Part shown: positions 36,924-46,292 of the stretch, piece after piece
Position numbering within the stretch: position 1 is the stretch's first letter
How the letters are laid out: each line of letters starts with the position of its first letter
Assembly: GCF_002777965.1 (NCBI RefSeq)
Contig: NZ_NGVR01000011.1
Location: forward strand, 33,284 to 97,283
Source: Proteus columbae
GTDB lineage: Bacteria; Pseudomonadota; Gammaproteobacteria; Enterobacterales; Enterobacteriaceae
Reading direction: 5' to 3'
DNA: 64,000 nucleotides
The notes under the pieces: model-generated
The model's database searches: none
Told to the model about the DNA's origin: nothing
Seen by the model: the letters and a program-made list of their open reading frames with translations, nothing else
Position numbers and translations under genes: made by a program

Positions 36924-38906
36924 ATGAATGTAAAATATCGTGCTGATGTAGATGGTTTAAGAGCGGTCGCTGTTATTTTGGTTATTCTTTTCCATTTGGA
37001 TCATCGCTTAATTCCTTCAGGGTTTATTGGCGTCGATATTTTCTTTGTGATTTCTGGTTTTTTGATCTCGTTGATAATTAAAACTTCATTGTCACAAGGT
37101 AATTTTTCATTTCGTGATTTTTATAATCGTCGATTATGGCGATTACAGCCACTTTATCTTGTTGTATTAATTGCAATACTAGTGATCTCAGGGCTTTTTT
37201 ATCTCCCTAGCGATTACTTAGATATTACCAATAGCGAAAAATATGCCTCAGCCTTTCTCTCTAATAAATATTTTGCGAGAGCAACAACCAGCTATGCAGC
37301 GCAAGATGCACTTTTTTTACCGTTATTGCATACATGGTCTTTAGCGATAGAGTGGCAATGGTATCTTTTCTTACCTTTTGCACTTTATTTTCTGCATAAA
37401 ATCAATGCAAAAGAAAGCGTTAATCATTTTTATTTGGTGGCGTTAGTTACTGTTATTTCATTTTTTTTGGTGTTTCTTTACCAAAAAGACCAACCGAAAA
37501 ATTATTACTATTTTAGTACGCGGATCTTTGAATTTATGTTGGGTGCATGTGTTGCCTACTTCCCAACAAAGATAAAACCTAACCGAAGAATAAATGATGT
37601 TATTAGCTTAATTGCGCTAGGTGTTATTGTTTGGATTGCATTTCAAAATGATATTATTGCAGGTTATCCGAACATTAATACGTTGTATGTTTGTCTTGGT
37701 GCCGCTCTCATTATTTATACCGGACAGCATGGAAGTATTATTAAAAAAATACTTTCATTAAAGCCAATTGTGATCGTTGGATTATTATCTTACTCTCTCT
37801 ATTTATGGCATTGGCCATTATTTGCAGTTGCGCGTTATATTGGTGTGTTTAATACAGAACTACAAAAAGGAGCGCTGTTAGCCTTAACCTTATTGCTCTC
37901 AATTACCTCTTATTTTCTTATAGAAAAACCGCTTAGAAGAAAGCGTTTAGCCTTTAAATATTCCATCACACTTTTGTTAGTTATTCCTATTTTATGCACT
38001 TTTGGGTTAAATGCATTAAATGAAAAATATCAAGGCATTGGAGCAAGACTTGGGCAAAATTACGTTAATTTAGAAGCTAAATTGAATCAGTTTGATTATC
38101 CTAATCGAACGAAATGTATGAATTTTGAAGCCTCAGATCCAGATAAAATGTGCCATGTTGGTGCAGTGGGAAGTCAGAGAAAAGCTTTTTTATTTGGTGA
38201 TTCCCATGCAAATCATTATTGGGGCTTTATGGATATATTAGGTAAAGACGCCAAGATAGATGTATATGCTCAAGCAACTTCATCATGTATTACACTTCCT
38301 AATATTTATCTTTATGACTGGTCTAATCATAAAAATACAGTTTATCAACGTTGTTACGATCAGACGGCGAAATATTATCAACTTATCAAAAACAACCACT
38401 TTGATTATGTAATATTTGGGCAAGTTTGGAATAACTACGCGTCAAATCATGTCATTAATAAACTAGGTGATGTTAGAACCGTTGAGGAGTCTCGTAAACG
38501 CGTTGAGAAAGCGATGCGTGAAGCACTTGATCTTATTATTGCCACTGGTGCTAAACCCGTTTTTATTAAAACAGTCAATTCTATGCCAAGTGGTTTTATG
38601 ACCTGTTTTTATGAAAATGCAAAATTAAGAAAAGACTTTGCAGATAATAACTGTAACCCAAAAAACTATAAAGGTGAGGGAAATACATGGATGAATCAGT
38701 TATTTGTTAAATTAAAAAAAGACTATCCAACTTTAATTATCATCGATCCTAAAGATGTACAGTGTGATAAAAATATCTGCTTAACCGATATAGAAGGTGT
38801 ACCGGTTTATCGAGATGTAGGGCATATTACAGATTATGCTTCCACAATTTTTGGCATGATGTATCTAGAACGCTTTGGTAATCCGCTAGTCATAGAAAAT
38901 CCTTAA
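36924..38906 (+). CDS. Acyltransferase-3 / SGNH fusion (OafA/YrhL type)
   Basis: This 660-residue inner-membrane enzyme probably O-acetylates a surface polysaccharide. Residues 5-345 are an acyltransferase-3 domain with about 10 hydrophobic helices (YRADVDGLRAVAVILVILFHLD with the conserved histidine, GFIGVDIFFVISGFLI, SLAIEWQWYLFLP, LSYSLYLWHWPLF). From about residue 380 a periplasmic SGNH hydrolase-like domain follows: block I is FLFGDSHANH and the catalytic Asp-His pair is in YRDVGHITDYA. That fusion is typical of OafA-type O-antigen acetylases. It is monocistronic with its own terminator; the target glycan cannot be read from the sequence. Confidence 0.88.
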   Translation: MNVKYRADVDGLRAVAVILVILFHLDHRLIPSGFIGVDIFFVISGFLISLIIKTSLSQGNFSFRDFYNRRLWRLQPLYLVVLIAILVISGLFYLPSDYLDITNSEKYASAFLSNKYFARATTSYAAQDALFLPLLHTWSLAIEWQWYLFLPFALYFLHKINAKESVNHFYLVALVTVISFFLVFLYQKDQPKNYYYFSTRIFEFMLGACVAYFPTKIKPNRRINDVISLIALGVIVWIAFQNDIIAGYPNINTLYVCLGAALIIYTGQHGSIIKKILSLKPIVIVGLLSYSLYLWHWPLFAVARYIGVFNTELQKGALLALTLLLSITSYFLIEKPLRRKRLAFKYSITLLLVIPILCTFGLNALNEKYQGIGARLGQNYVNLEAKLNQFDYPNRTKCMNFEASDPDKMCHVGAVGSQRKAFLFGDSHANHYWGFMDILGKDAKIDVYAQATSSCITLPNIYLYDWSNHKNTVYQRCYDQTAKYYQLIKNNHFDYVIFGQVWNNYASNHVINKLGDVRTVEESRKRVEKAMREALDLIIATGAKPVFIKTVNSMPSGFMTCFYENAKLRKDFADNNCNPKNYKGEGNTWMNQLFVKLKKDYPTLIIIDPKDVQCDKNICLTDIEGVPVYRDVGHITDYASTIFGMMYLERFGNPLVIENP

Positions 38907-38940
38907 TATGACCATCAATCGATCATCAAAATAATCAAAG

Positions 38941-38977
38941 AGTGCGCAGTTATCTAAGATAAAGCGCACTTTTTATT
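38941..38977. terminator. Terminator between acyltransferase and mgtC-family gene
   Basis: AGTGCGC (38941-38947) and GCGCACT (38964-38970) pair across a 16-base loop, with TTTTTATTTTT following on the plus strand. Confidence 0.75.
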
Positions 38978-38987
38978 TTTGAATATA

Positions 38988-39701
38988 TTAATGATCAAGA
39001 GAAACAGAATGAACGTGTTCAAGCTGTTTTAGTGAGCAATAAAATTCAGGTAAGGTAATTTTTTGTCTAACTAACAGTTTCAAATTCACTTCAACACGTT
39101 CTTTTTTAATATCGCGAATAGTCAGATTTTCAATTACGTCTTTATGGCTTTTTAAATATTCAATTAAAAGGGGAACACCGCTTTCATGAGTAAATAACAT
39201 ACGCACTTTTATCTTACCTAAGCGTTGGTTTTTCATCTGAAATAGCACCACTTGTGGGCTAAGTTGAATAGCCATAAAAAAGAGAACGGTCACAATCATG
39301 GCATGCCAATAAAAACCTGAGCCGCAAGCAATACCAACCCCTGCCGATGCCCATACGATGGCGGCTGTTGTCAAACCTGAAATTGCATCATCACGTCGAT
39401 GTAATATAACACCAGCGCCAAGAAAGCCGACGCCACTGATAATTTGCGCCGCTAGTCTCATGGGATCACTGCGAATATTATCGGAGATATTGGCGTAATA
39501 TTCCGCAGATTGAATAGAAACGATAGTTAATAGACAACTGGCAACCGCAATAATGACACAGGTTTTAAAACCGACAGGTTTTCCCTTTGATTCACGCTCT
39601 AAGCCAATAAGGCCACCTAAAATAAAGGCGGCCAGTAATTTAGCGATACTTGATAGTGATAAAGGGCCAATGCTGCCAACAAACTGAATTAATGCCTCCA
39701 T
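38988..39701 (-). CDS. MgtC/SapB family membrane protein
   Basis: The 237-residue protein has the MgtC/SapB membrane domain in its first 145 residues (four or five helices; LAAFILGGLIGLERESKGKPVGFKTC, GVGFLGAGVILHRRDDAISGLTTAAIVW) and a C-terminal ACT-like cytoplasmic part. MgtC of Salmonella supports survival in macrophages and at low magnesium by affecting the F-type ATP synthase; most enterobacterial relatives such as this (YhiD/SapB type) have no proven role. It is monocistronic; the start has a GAGCAAACC region upstream with only a weak ribosome site. Confidence 0.85.
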   Translation of the reverse strand: MEALIQFVGSIGPLSLSSIAKLLAAFILGGLIGLERESKGKPVGFKTCVIIAVASCLLTIVSIQSAEYYANISDNIRSDPMRLAAQIISGVGFLGAGVILHRRDDAISGLTTAAIVWASAGVGIACGSGFYWHAMIVTVLFFMAIQLSPQVVLFQMKNQRLGKIKVRMLFTHESGVPLLIEYLKSHKDVIENLTIRDIKKERVEVNLKLLVRQKITLPEFYCSLKQLEHVHSVSLDH

Positions 39702-39743
39702 GGTTTGCTCCTAACGTTGGCTTATTCCTTTATTATTTTAAGA

Positions 39744-40994
39744 CTATGGTGTTGCAATACTTTCTTGTGCTTTTTTATCTTCATTATTTTTCTTTTTGGA
39801 TACATCATCTTTAAAGAAGAAGATAAAAAATATGGTTACAACGGCGGCAACGATTGCTGGGTATATCCAGAATGTTGACCACTGTGGTAATGCAGCATCA
39901 CCTGTTTCTGTTACGGTTGAATTAAAGATTTGACCACAAATAGTGGAAGCAAATAATAAGCCGAAACCATTAGAGACAATAAAGCGTAGGCCTTGTGCTT
40001 GAGCACGAATTTCCGGTTTGGCTTTGCGGTCAACATAGATATCACCAGCGGTAAAGAAGAAGTCCCAACATAATCCCTGTAACATTAAACCGATAACGAT
40101 AAAATAAAACTCTGTATTTACCGCTGCATAAGAGAAGAATATTGAGCGAATGATCCAGCTAACAGCACCTAAAAGTAATGTAATTTTGAAGCCAAACTTC
40201 ATTAAGAAGAACGACAATACAAACATAAACAGCACTTCACAGGCTATACCTATTTGCATAATAGACGCCGCGTTATTAAAACCTAATGCTTTAATAAAGA
40301 CAGGGATATAAGCGGAATAAGCCGTTTTAGGGATCATTAAAATAAAGATACTAAACATTAAGATAGCGAAATAACGATCTTTAAATAATGAAAGTGCATC
40401 TAAACATAAAATATCACGAGCAGAGAATGGTTTACCTTTCGCTTTAGGTGGCGTATTAGGTAAAGTAAAGCAGTAGAAACCGAGTAAAACACCCACAGCA
40501 GAAGCGATATACCAAGTCATCGTACTACCAGAGAAGCCCATTTCACCTAATATAAATCCGATAGCCATAAAACCGAATGTACCGAATACACGAATAATAG
40601 GGAAATATTTCACGCCATTAATATGGGAGAAACTAATACTATTTGAAAGTGCAGTTGTTGGATAAAACAATAATCCAATAATGAAAATTAAGAATAAAGT
40701 CATACCACTGTTTTGTGCTTCAATAAATTGAGGAACACAAATAATGACTGCAGCATTAATTAAATGAAGGATGCCCATGACTTTTTGTGAAGCAAAGAAA
40801 CGGTCAGCCACCATACCAATAAATAATGGGGAGATAATTGTTGCGACGCCTAATAAAGCGTAGGCATTACCAATAATGCTTGCCATGCCATAGGTACTTA
40901 ATACTAGTCCCATGGTCATATTCCATGCACCTTGCATGAAATATTGCACAAACATCATAATCAGTAAGCGAGAGGTTATTTTCATATCCATCAT
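39744..40994 (-). CDS. MFS permease, nucleoside:H+ symporter (NupG/XapB) type
   Basis: The 416-residue protein has 12 hydrophobic helices and the start and loop motifs of the nucleoside:H+ symporter branch of MFS (LLIMMFVQYFMQGAWNMTMGLVLS; GMVADRFFASQKVMG; FYPTTALSNSISF). The ribosome site AGGAG lies right before a run of starts (ATGATG and, two codons later, ATG). It is 10 bases downstream of a PhnP-like phosphodiesterase gene and divergent from a LacI-solute-binding fusion regulator. Nucleoside or a related glycoside is the likely cargo, but the branch also includes permeases for other compounds. Confidence 0.82.
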   Translation of the reverse strand: MMDMKITSRLLIMMFVQYFMQGAWNMTMGLVLSTYGMASIIGNAYALLGVATIISPLFIGMVADRFFASQKVMGILHLINAAVIICVPQFIEAQNSGMTLFLIFIIGLLFYPTTALSNSISFSHINGVKYFPIIRVFGTFGFMAIGFILGEMGFSGSTMTWYIASAVGVLLGFYCFTLPNTPPKAKGKPFSARDILCLDALSLFKDRYFAILMFSIFILMIPKTAYSAYIPVFIKALGFNNAASIMQIGIACEVLFMFVLSFFLMKFGFKITLLLGAVSWIIRSIFFSYAAVNTEFYFIVIGLMLQGLCWDFFFTAGDIYVDRKAKPEIRAQAQGLRFIVSNGFGLLFASTICGQIFNSTVTETGDAALPQWSTFWIYPAIVAAVVTIFFIFFFKDDVSKKKNNEDKKAQESIATP

Positions 40995-41004
40995 CGTTCT
41001 CCTC

Positions 41005-41826
41005 TTAATTTGTTTCTAACGTTAATCCGTCGTAGGCAACGCGGATATTGTGAGGAGCACAAACAGCTTCTAATTCGTGGTGAAGTAATTTACCACTATG
41101 TGAAATATGCGAAACGGCAATTTGTGTATCTTGATGTAAACAACCTTGCTGTTGCAGTTTTTCTTTCGCTGCAAATACGGTTTCTAAGCTCATATGATTA
41201 TCAGTACGATCTTTACCATTGAGTCCATAAGTACATTCAAAAACAACGATATCAAGTGGTTTGTTTTCTAACCATTTCCATGTTAATTCAGGGAACCAAC
41301 CAGAATCATGACCATAGAAAATTACCTTGCCATCTTTCTCAATATGATAAACATAGCAAAGTTCCCATTTCGCATGATTAGCGAGTAATGGCGTAATTTT
41401 ATAACCATTTCTTTCGACAGTAACAAAAGGAATTAAGCAGTGAAAAGCAAAACGCTCTTTGCTGTAACCGGGTAAAACTTCGATACAGCCATTAATGGCG
41501 CGATCATTACCAAAAATATGAAGGGGATGGTTAATTTCAAAACCATAACCTTCCATGCGGCTAAACAGATCGCCAACATTGAAATGATCAGGATGTGTGT
41601 GAGTGAATAGAAGACTTTCAAAATGGGTCGCATCCATTCCATCACGCATTAATTGGTAGCTAAATGTAGGCGATACATCGATTAACATAATGTCATCGAC
41701 AATGGCAGAAGAGTGAGTTCTGATATCTTTCCCACCAAGTTCTCTTGCTTTCAGGCAGTGTTCACAACGGCAGAAGGGATTGGGTATGCCTTCTGAGGCT
41801 GCCGTCCCTAAAAAATGAAGTTTCAT
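41005..41826 (-). CDS. Metallo-beta-lactamase-fold phosphodiesterase, PhnP-like
   Basis: The 273-residue protein is a metallo-beta-lactamase-fold hydrolase. The metal motif is HTHPDHFN near residues 75-82, with more ligands in ANHAKWE, YGHDSGWF and VSHISHSG. An N-terminal CRCEHC set (C-x-C-x2-C near residues 19-24) matches the structural zinc of PhnP, which opens cyclic ribosyl phosphates. There is no phn operon around it. Instead it is co-transcribed with an NHS-type permease and faces the LacI-fusion regulator, so it likely processes the imported compound, perhaps a cyclic phosphodiester. The substrate is inference. Confidence 0.8.
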   Translation of the reverse strand: MKLHFLGTAASEGIPNPFCRCEHCLKARELGGKDIRTHSSAIVDDIMLIDVSPTFSYQLMRDGMDATHFESLLFTHTHPDHFNVGDLFSRMEGYGFEINHPLHIFGNDRAINGCIEVLPGYSKERFAFHCLIPFVTVERNGYKITPLLANHAKWELCYVYHIEKDGKVIFYGHDSGWFPELTWKWLENKPLDIVVFECTYGLNGKDRTDNHMSLETVFAAKEKLQQQGCLHQDTQIAVSHISHSGKLLHHELEAVCAPHNIRVAYDGLTLETN

Positions 41827-42171
41827 AAGAAATCCCCTTATCCTATTGTTTTATTATGATTTTATTAATTATCTGGTGTTGGCTATCTATAAGATATAGA
41901 TAAATTTGAACGTTCCAATAATAAAATGATGGATATTGTTTGCCAATAAATGAAGATCAGATCAGTGATCTCATTCAAATTAAATTTATTATCTTATTGA
42001 TTATTATCTAAATAATTTTTAATTGATATTGATAATCATTTATTTGCGATAAGTAACAAGCGCTTGTTTTATAAACAAATTAAAAATGGAACGTTCAAAT
42101 CAATTAGCAGTAGTCGCGATAAATAATTCAGGTATGCTAGTGAAAGCAGAAATTGAGATGGAAAAAGGTCA
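41827..42171. promoter_or_regulatory. Divergent control region with LacI-type operators
   Basis: This 345-base gap separates the phosphodiesterase-permease operon from its presumed regulator. It holds three LacI-like palindromes: TTGAACGTTCCAA (41906-41918), AACAAGCGCTTGTT (42056-42069, perfect) and TGGAACGTTCAA (42087-42098). The first and third are the same sequence in opposite orientation, about 180 bases apart, which would suit DNA looping. Confidence 0.7.
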
Positions 42172-44379
42172 ATGGCAACGATTAAAGATATTGCAAAACT
42201 AGCAGGTGTCTCACATGGAACGGTTTCTAACGTATTGAATAAACGTGGAAATGTAAGTGTTGAGAAAATTGAAGCTGTGTATCAAGCGGCCAAACAAATG
42301 GGCTATCAATTAAATACACAGGCTCAACTGTTAAGAACCAATAAAAGCCATAAAATTGCGATACTTTTACCTCAATTAGTTTCTGAAAAATATGCCGTTT
42401 TTTTTAATTCGTTAAGGCAGTCTATTGCTCACTTTCCTGAGGTTACTTACGATCTTTTTTTAACGGATGACCTTGAAACCACAGAGTTAGAGGTATTACA
42501 GAAAATTGCGGCGGGTGGTTATAAACAAGTGATCACCGTGAGTTGCCTTAACGATGCGAATATCTATTTTGACACGTTAAAATTACCCCCTTCTCAAGTT
42601 GCATTTGTTTATCGTCAACCACTCAATACACAACGTTTTTTTACACTCGATTTTGCTCAAGCGGCAGAAGCTATTTGCCAACAGATTGCAAAAACTACAG
42701 GTAAATTAGTGGGCATTTTTATGGAAAGTCGTGATTATTTAAATAATCAAAACTTTGCCAATGAATTACAAAATCGACTCTTAGAGAATGCTCCCAATAA
42801 AAAAAACGTGGTGCTTTGTGCATCAGATGAAGAGAGCTATAAAATTGCGTTTGATTTCTTTTCTATGGAGCAAATTCCAGACATATTTATTGCTCAAGAT
42901 ATAGAGAAAGCACGTTATTTAACACAAGCGAGTTATTTCGGTAGCCATAATGATTGCCCGCCTATTTTTGCATTGAGCGATAATATTCCACCGGTATTAA
43001 AAGGGTTGTATTACTTTCCAATGAATTACGCTCAACTTGGATTAGAAGTTATGGATGCACTAATGCAAGTTGAGGATGAAAGTGAAATAACTGAAATTAA
43101 TGTAACTTGTGTGGGTAATCAAAGTGACCATCTTTATACTTTAACGCCGGCGGTTATCAGTGAGGATAAAGCAGATATAAGTCTTAACTTACTGATTTTA
43201 CCTAGCCCTTCAACCAGTGCATTAAAAAAGCTGTTGCCTCATTTTTATCGTCAAACAGGGATTAAAGTTAATTTAGCGATTCATCCTTACGATGAAGTTT
43301 ATCAAATTTTAAGTCAGTTACATTTACATCCATATTATGATTTATTGCGTATTGATATGGCGTGTTTTCCTTGGTTTGCGGAAAGAATATTACAGCCATT
43401 AGATAAGATTGGTAATGGACTAACGGACTTATTAAATAATTTTTCACTGCCTACTCAGCAAAAATTTAGTTTAGTGAATAATGTTGCTTATGCCATGCCT
43501 TTTGATGCCAGTGCGCAACTTTTGTTTTATCGAAAAGACTTGTTTGAAGATCCTATTCTAAAAAGAATGTATTACGAAAAAACCGGTAATGAGTTAACCG
43601 TACCGACAACATTTGAAGAATACGATAATGTGACGCAATTTTTTACTGAACAACATGAAGAAGGACAATTAAGTTGCCCAATGGGTGCTTCAACAACATT
43701 GGGCAGTGCAGGGTTGATTGCAACAGAATATCTATTACGTTATTACGCCAAAGGTGGACGTTTAATAGGAAGTCATAATATTCCTAGATTAGAAATGCCT
43801 TTAGCAGGTGAAATATTAGAAGAATATTTAAAACAGTTGTCGATCACTGAGAATATTCATAATAAGTGGTGGAGTGAGTCGGTTAGGCAGTTTGAGCAAG
43901 GTGATCTTGCTATGCTGATCGCTTATATGAATCTATTTAATGATGTCGCTCATAGCAATATTTTACCCAAAACAGGTTTTGCACCTGTACCCGGAAGTAT
44001 TCCTCAATTAGGCGGTGGCGTATTAGGTGTTTCGCGTTATAGCCAAAAGTCACAATATGCAGAACAATTTTATCGTTGGCTTTATTCCCCAATGGTTATG
44101 GATCACCTAATTTTATTAGGTGGAAATAGTAATCATCAAAATTTCAGCCATAACCAAGAAATTAGCCATCGTTACCCATGGATGACATTGGCTTATCAAG
44201 AAATTAATAAGGGAATACGAGAATCTTCGGTACCTAATGGTAAGTTATTTAATTTACGCCAAGCCGAAATTATTATCGGGCAAGGTATTACTAATGTCGT
44301 TAATAATATTATGACGATAGATGAAACTATCGAATATATAAATCAACGTTTGTTGATTGATACACAAGGTGAGCGGTAG
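42172..44379 (+). CDS. LacI-family regulator fused to a solute-binding protein
   Basis: The 735-residue protein starts as a LacI repressor: helix-turn-helix at 1-25 (ATIKDIAKLAGVSHGTVSNVLNK), hinge helix near 50-58, and a LacI-type periplasmic-binding-like domain to about residue 325. From about 340 a complete second ligand domain of the extracellular family-1 solute-binding type follows (LNLLILPSPSTSALKKLLPHFY; YDLLRIDMACFPWFAERILQPLD; PFDASAQLLFYRKDLF; GGGVLGVSRYSQ). There is no signal peptide, so the binding protein works in the cytoplasm as a sensor. It is divergent from the permease and phosphodiesterase genes it probably controls. Two ligand domains suggest response to an oligosaccharide or two compounds. 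Confidence 0.85.
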   Translation: MATIKDIAKLAGVSHGTVSNVLNKRGNVSVEKIEAVYQAAKQMGYQLNTQAQLLRTNKSHKIAILLPQLVSEKYAVFFNSLRQSIAHFPEVTYDLFLTDDLETTELEVLQKIAAGGYKQVITVSCLNDANIYFDTLKLPPSQVAFVYRQPLNTQRFFTLDFAQAAEAICQQIAKTTGKLVGIFMESRDYLNNQNFANELQNRLLENAPNKKNVVLCASDEESYKIAFDFFSMEQIPDIFIAQDIEKARYLTQASYFGSHNDCPPIFALSDNIPPVLKGLYYFPMNYAQLGLEVMDALMQVEDESEITEINVTCVGNQSDHLYTLTPAVISEDKADISLNLLILPSPSTSALKKLLPHFYRQTGIKVNLAIHPYDEVYQILSQLHLHPYYDLLRIDMACFPWFAERILQPLDKIGNGLTDLLNNFSLPTQQKFSLVNNVAYAMPFDASAQLLFYRKDLFEDPILKRMYYEKTGNELTVPTTFEEYDNVTQFFTEQHEEGQLSCPMGASTTLGSAGLIATEYLLRYYAKGGRLIGSHNIPRLEMPLAGEILEEYLKQLSITENIHNKWWSESVRQFEQGDLAMLIAYMNLFNDVAHSNILPKTGFAPVPGSIPQLGGGVLGVSRYSQKSQYAEQFYRWLYSPMVMDHLILLGGNSNHQNFSHNQEISHRYPWMTLAYQEINKGIRESSVPNGKLFNLRQAEIIIGQGITNVVNNIMTIDETIEYINQRLLIDTQGER

Positions 44380-44404
44380 ATTTTATTGGTCACTATAAAA
44401 ATAG

Positions 44405-44426
44405 CAGGGGATGATAAGATCCCCTG
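44405..44426. terminator. Hairpin between convergent regulator and ytfE
   Basis: CAGGGGAT and ATCCCCTG pair around GATAAG. T tract is poor; probably a modest bidirectional terminator. Confidence 0.6.
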
Positions 44427-44437
44427 TGTATGAATTA

Positions 44438-45100
44438 TTACTCGCCCGCTAATGCTCTTGGAAATAATAAATTGTTTTCTAAGCTAATATGATTCATTAA
44501 GTCATCAATAAACTCATTAATACCATTATAAAGCACTCGCCATGTGGTGCAGGCTTCTGGTGGTGGTGTGACGTTTTTGGTAATAAACTTAATTACTTCA
44601 ACAATTTCTCCTGCATCATCATGTTCGTGTTCCATAACACTAATGGGTGCACTGGCTTGGCTTCCTAATCCATTTTTTATCATAGGAAAGAGAATGCGTT
44701 CTTCTTTCATCATATGGCTTGTCAGTTCATCTAATAATAGTGTTAACTGACGAGCTAATCCTTTCGGAACAGTCGGCTTTGCTTCATGAACCCGTTCTAC
44801 TTTTTCCGCTTGTAGAATAAGCTCCGGTAATTGTGCTCTGTGTTTGTTATGATAACGAACAATAATAAAATCAATAATTTCACTTAATGGTGCTTGTCGC
44901 CAATCTTTTTCTAAAGGTTGTTCTGAAAGGGCGATGAGTTTATTTTCAATTTCATCTATATCGAGTCCTGCTTTTTCTGCAGATTTACTTAATGTTCTTT
45001 TTCCTCCACAGCAAAAGTCGAGGTTATATTGACGAAATATGGCACTGGCACCTGAAATAGATAAAGCCAGTTGTCCTAGGGGTTGGTTACGTAAGCTCAT
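44438..45100 (-). CDS. ytfE: Iron-sulfur cluster repair di-iron protein
   Basis: YtfE (RIC/ScdA) restores iron-sulfur clusters damaged by nitric oxide and oxidants. The 220-residue protein has the N-terminal ScdA domain with the conserved CCGG ([10 protein letters not shown], near residues 30-39) and a hemerythrin-like di-iron domain with ligands in [24 protein letters not shown] and MNHISLENN. It lies 38 bases downstream of norW on the same strand, so it is probably part of the norVW transcript, consistent with a nitric oxide role. Confidence 0.93.
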   Translation of the reverse strand: MSLRNQPLGQLALSISGASAIFRQYNLDFCCGGKRTLSKSAEKAGLDIDEIENKLIALSEQPLEKDWRQAPLSEIIDFIIVRYHNKHRAQLPELILQAEKVERVHEAKPTVPKGLARQLTLLLDELTSHMMKEERILFPMIKNGLGSQASAPISVMEHEHDDAGEIVEVIKFITKNVTPPPEACTTWRVLYNGINEFIDDLMNHISLENNLLFPRALAGE

Positions 45101-45137
45101 GGTTATATCTCGAATTATTTAGAGTGTATTATTTAAA

Positions 45138-46292
45138 TTAAGCTGGCAGTGCGCGTAATAAAGCAAAAGCTTCTTTTACTTGTTCTTCTGTTACCACAAA
45201 GGCACGTAATACGTCATTTTCATCAAAGCCTTTAGCAATAACACCCGATTGAGTTGTATTAATATTCCACGTCAGATCATTACGTGCTGTTTCACCCGCA
45301 AGATGCAGTGGCATTAACGGTGTTTTTACCCGAATAATCATTGGCGGCAGATTAAGCGGTGCATTATTTTGACCCACTAATGATTTTGCTAGATGCATTG
45401 CGCTTAATTGGATGGGTTGTAAAAAAGGTAATAAATGGCCCTTTATTTGAGCACAATCACCTAAGGCATAAATATCTTTATCACTGCTTTGCAGATATTC
45501 ATTCACAATAATCCCACGGTCAGTATGTAAACCTGCAAGATGAGCAAGCTCTATATTCGGTGTGAGTCCTGTTGCGGCAATAACACAATCAACTGTTAAT
45601 TGATGATGCTGATTAAATATCGCTAAAATGCTGTTGTCTGTTTGTGTTAATGACTGTAACGGTGAATTGAGCATTAATCGAACACCAATTTCAGAGAGGC
45701 TCGATTGTAAGCGACCACTAAGATCGGATGGGATCAGGGAAGATAATAATTGCCCTGAAATATCTGCAAGGATCACCTCTTTACCCGCTCGACTAAAATC
45801 CATGGCTAATTCAGTGCCAATTAATCCTGCACCTAAAATTAATATACGTTTAGCTTGATAAATTTGTGCTTCATAAGTGCGATATTCTTGTTGGCTATTT
45901 AGCGTAAACATTAACTCATTGCCTGAAATAGCGGGGCAATAAGTTTTGGCACCTGTCGCTAATACCAATTTATCGTAATACCATTGCTCACCTTGGGTAC
46001 TCTGAATACGTTTTTCATCCGTATTAATATCAACAATTTGCGTATAAGGATAAATCGCTAATTGATACTGTTGTGCAAAGTCTTTGGCTGTTTGTTTGGT
46101 TAAATCATCCGCATTTTGAGCCTGACTGATAACATGGCTTAAATCCGGCTTGTTATATTCATCAATACTGTCTGATGCAATGAGCGTAATGGGAATATCT
46201 GCATTAAATTTGCGAATATTTTTGACTAATTGGCGTGCGGCAAACCCCGCACCAATAATAACAATCCCATTATTGAGAAGATCTGTACTCAT
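45138..46292 (-). CDS. norW: NADH:flavorubredoxin reductase
   Basis: NorW passes electrons from NADH to the rubredoxin domain of NorV. The 384-residue protein has the FAD-binding [13 protein letters not shown] near residue 14, the NAD-binding [16 protein letters not shown] near 150 and the second FAD block [11 protein letters not shown]. It overlaps norV by 4 bases (ATGA), so the two are translated together. Length matches E. coli NorW (377). Confidence 0.93.
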   Translation of the reverse strand: MSTDLLNNGIVIIGAGFAARQLVKNIRKFNADIPITLIASDSIDEYNKPDLSHVISQAQNADDLTKQTAKDFAQQYQLAIYPYTQIVDINTDEKRIQSTQGEQWYYDKLVLATGAKTYCPAISGNELMFTLNSQQEYRTYEAQIYQAKRILILGAGLIGTELAMDFSRAGKEVILADISGQLLSSLIPSDLSGRLQSSLSEIGVRLMLNSPLQSLTQTDNSILAIFNQHHQLTVDCVIAATGLTPNIELAHLAGLHTDRGIIVNEYLQSSDKDIYALGDCAQIKGHLLPFLQPIQLSAMHLAKSLVGQNNAPLNLPPMIIRVKTPLMPLHLAGETARNDLTWNINTTQSGVIAKGFDENDVLRAFVVTEEQVKEAFALLRALPA

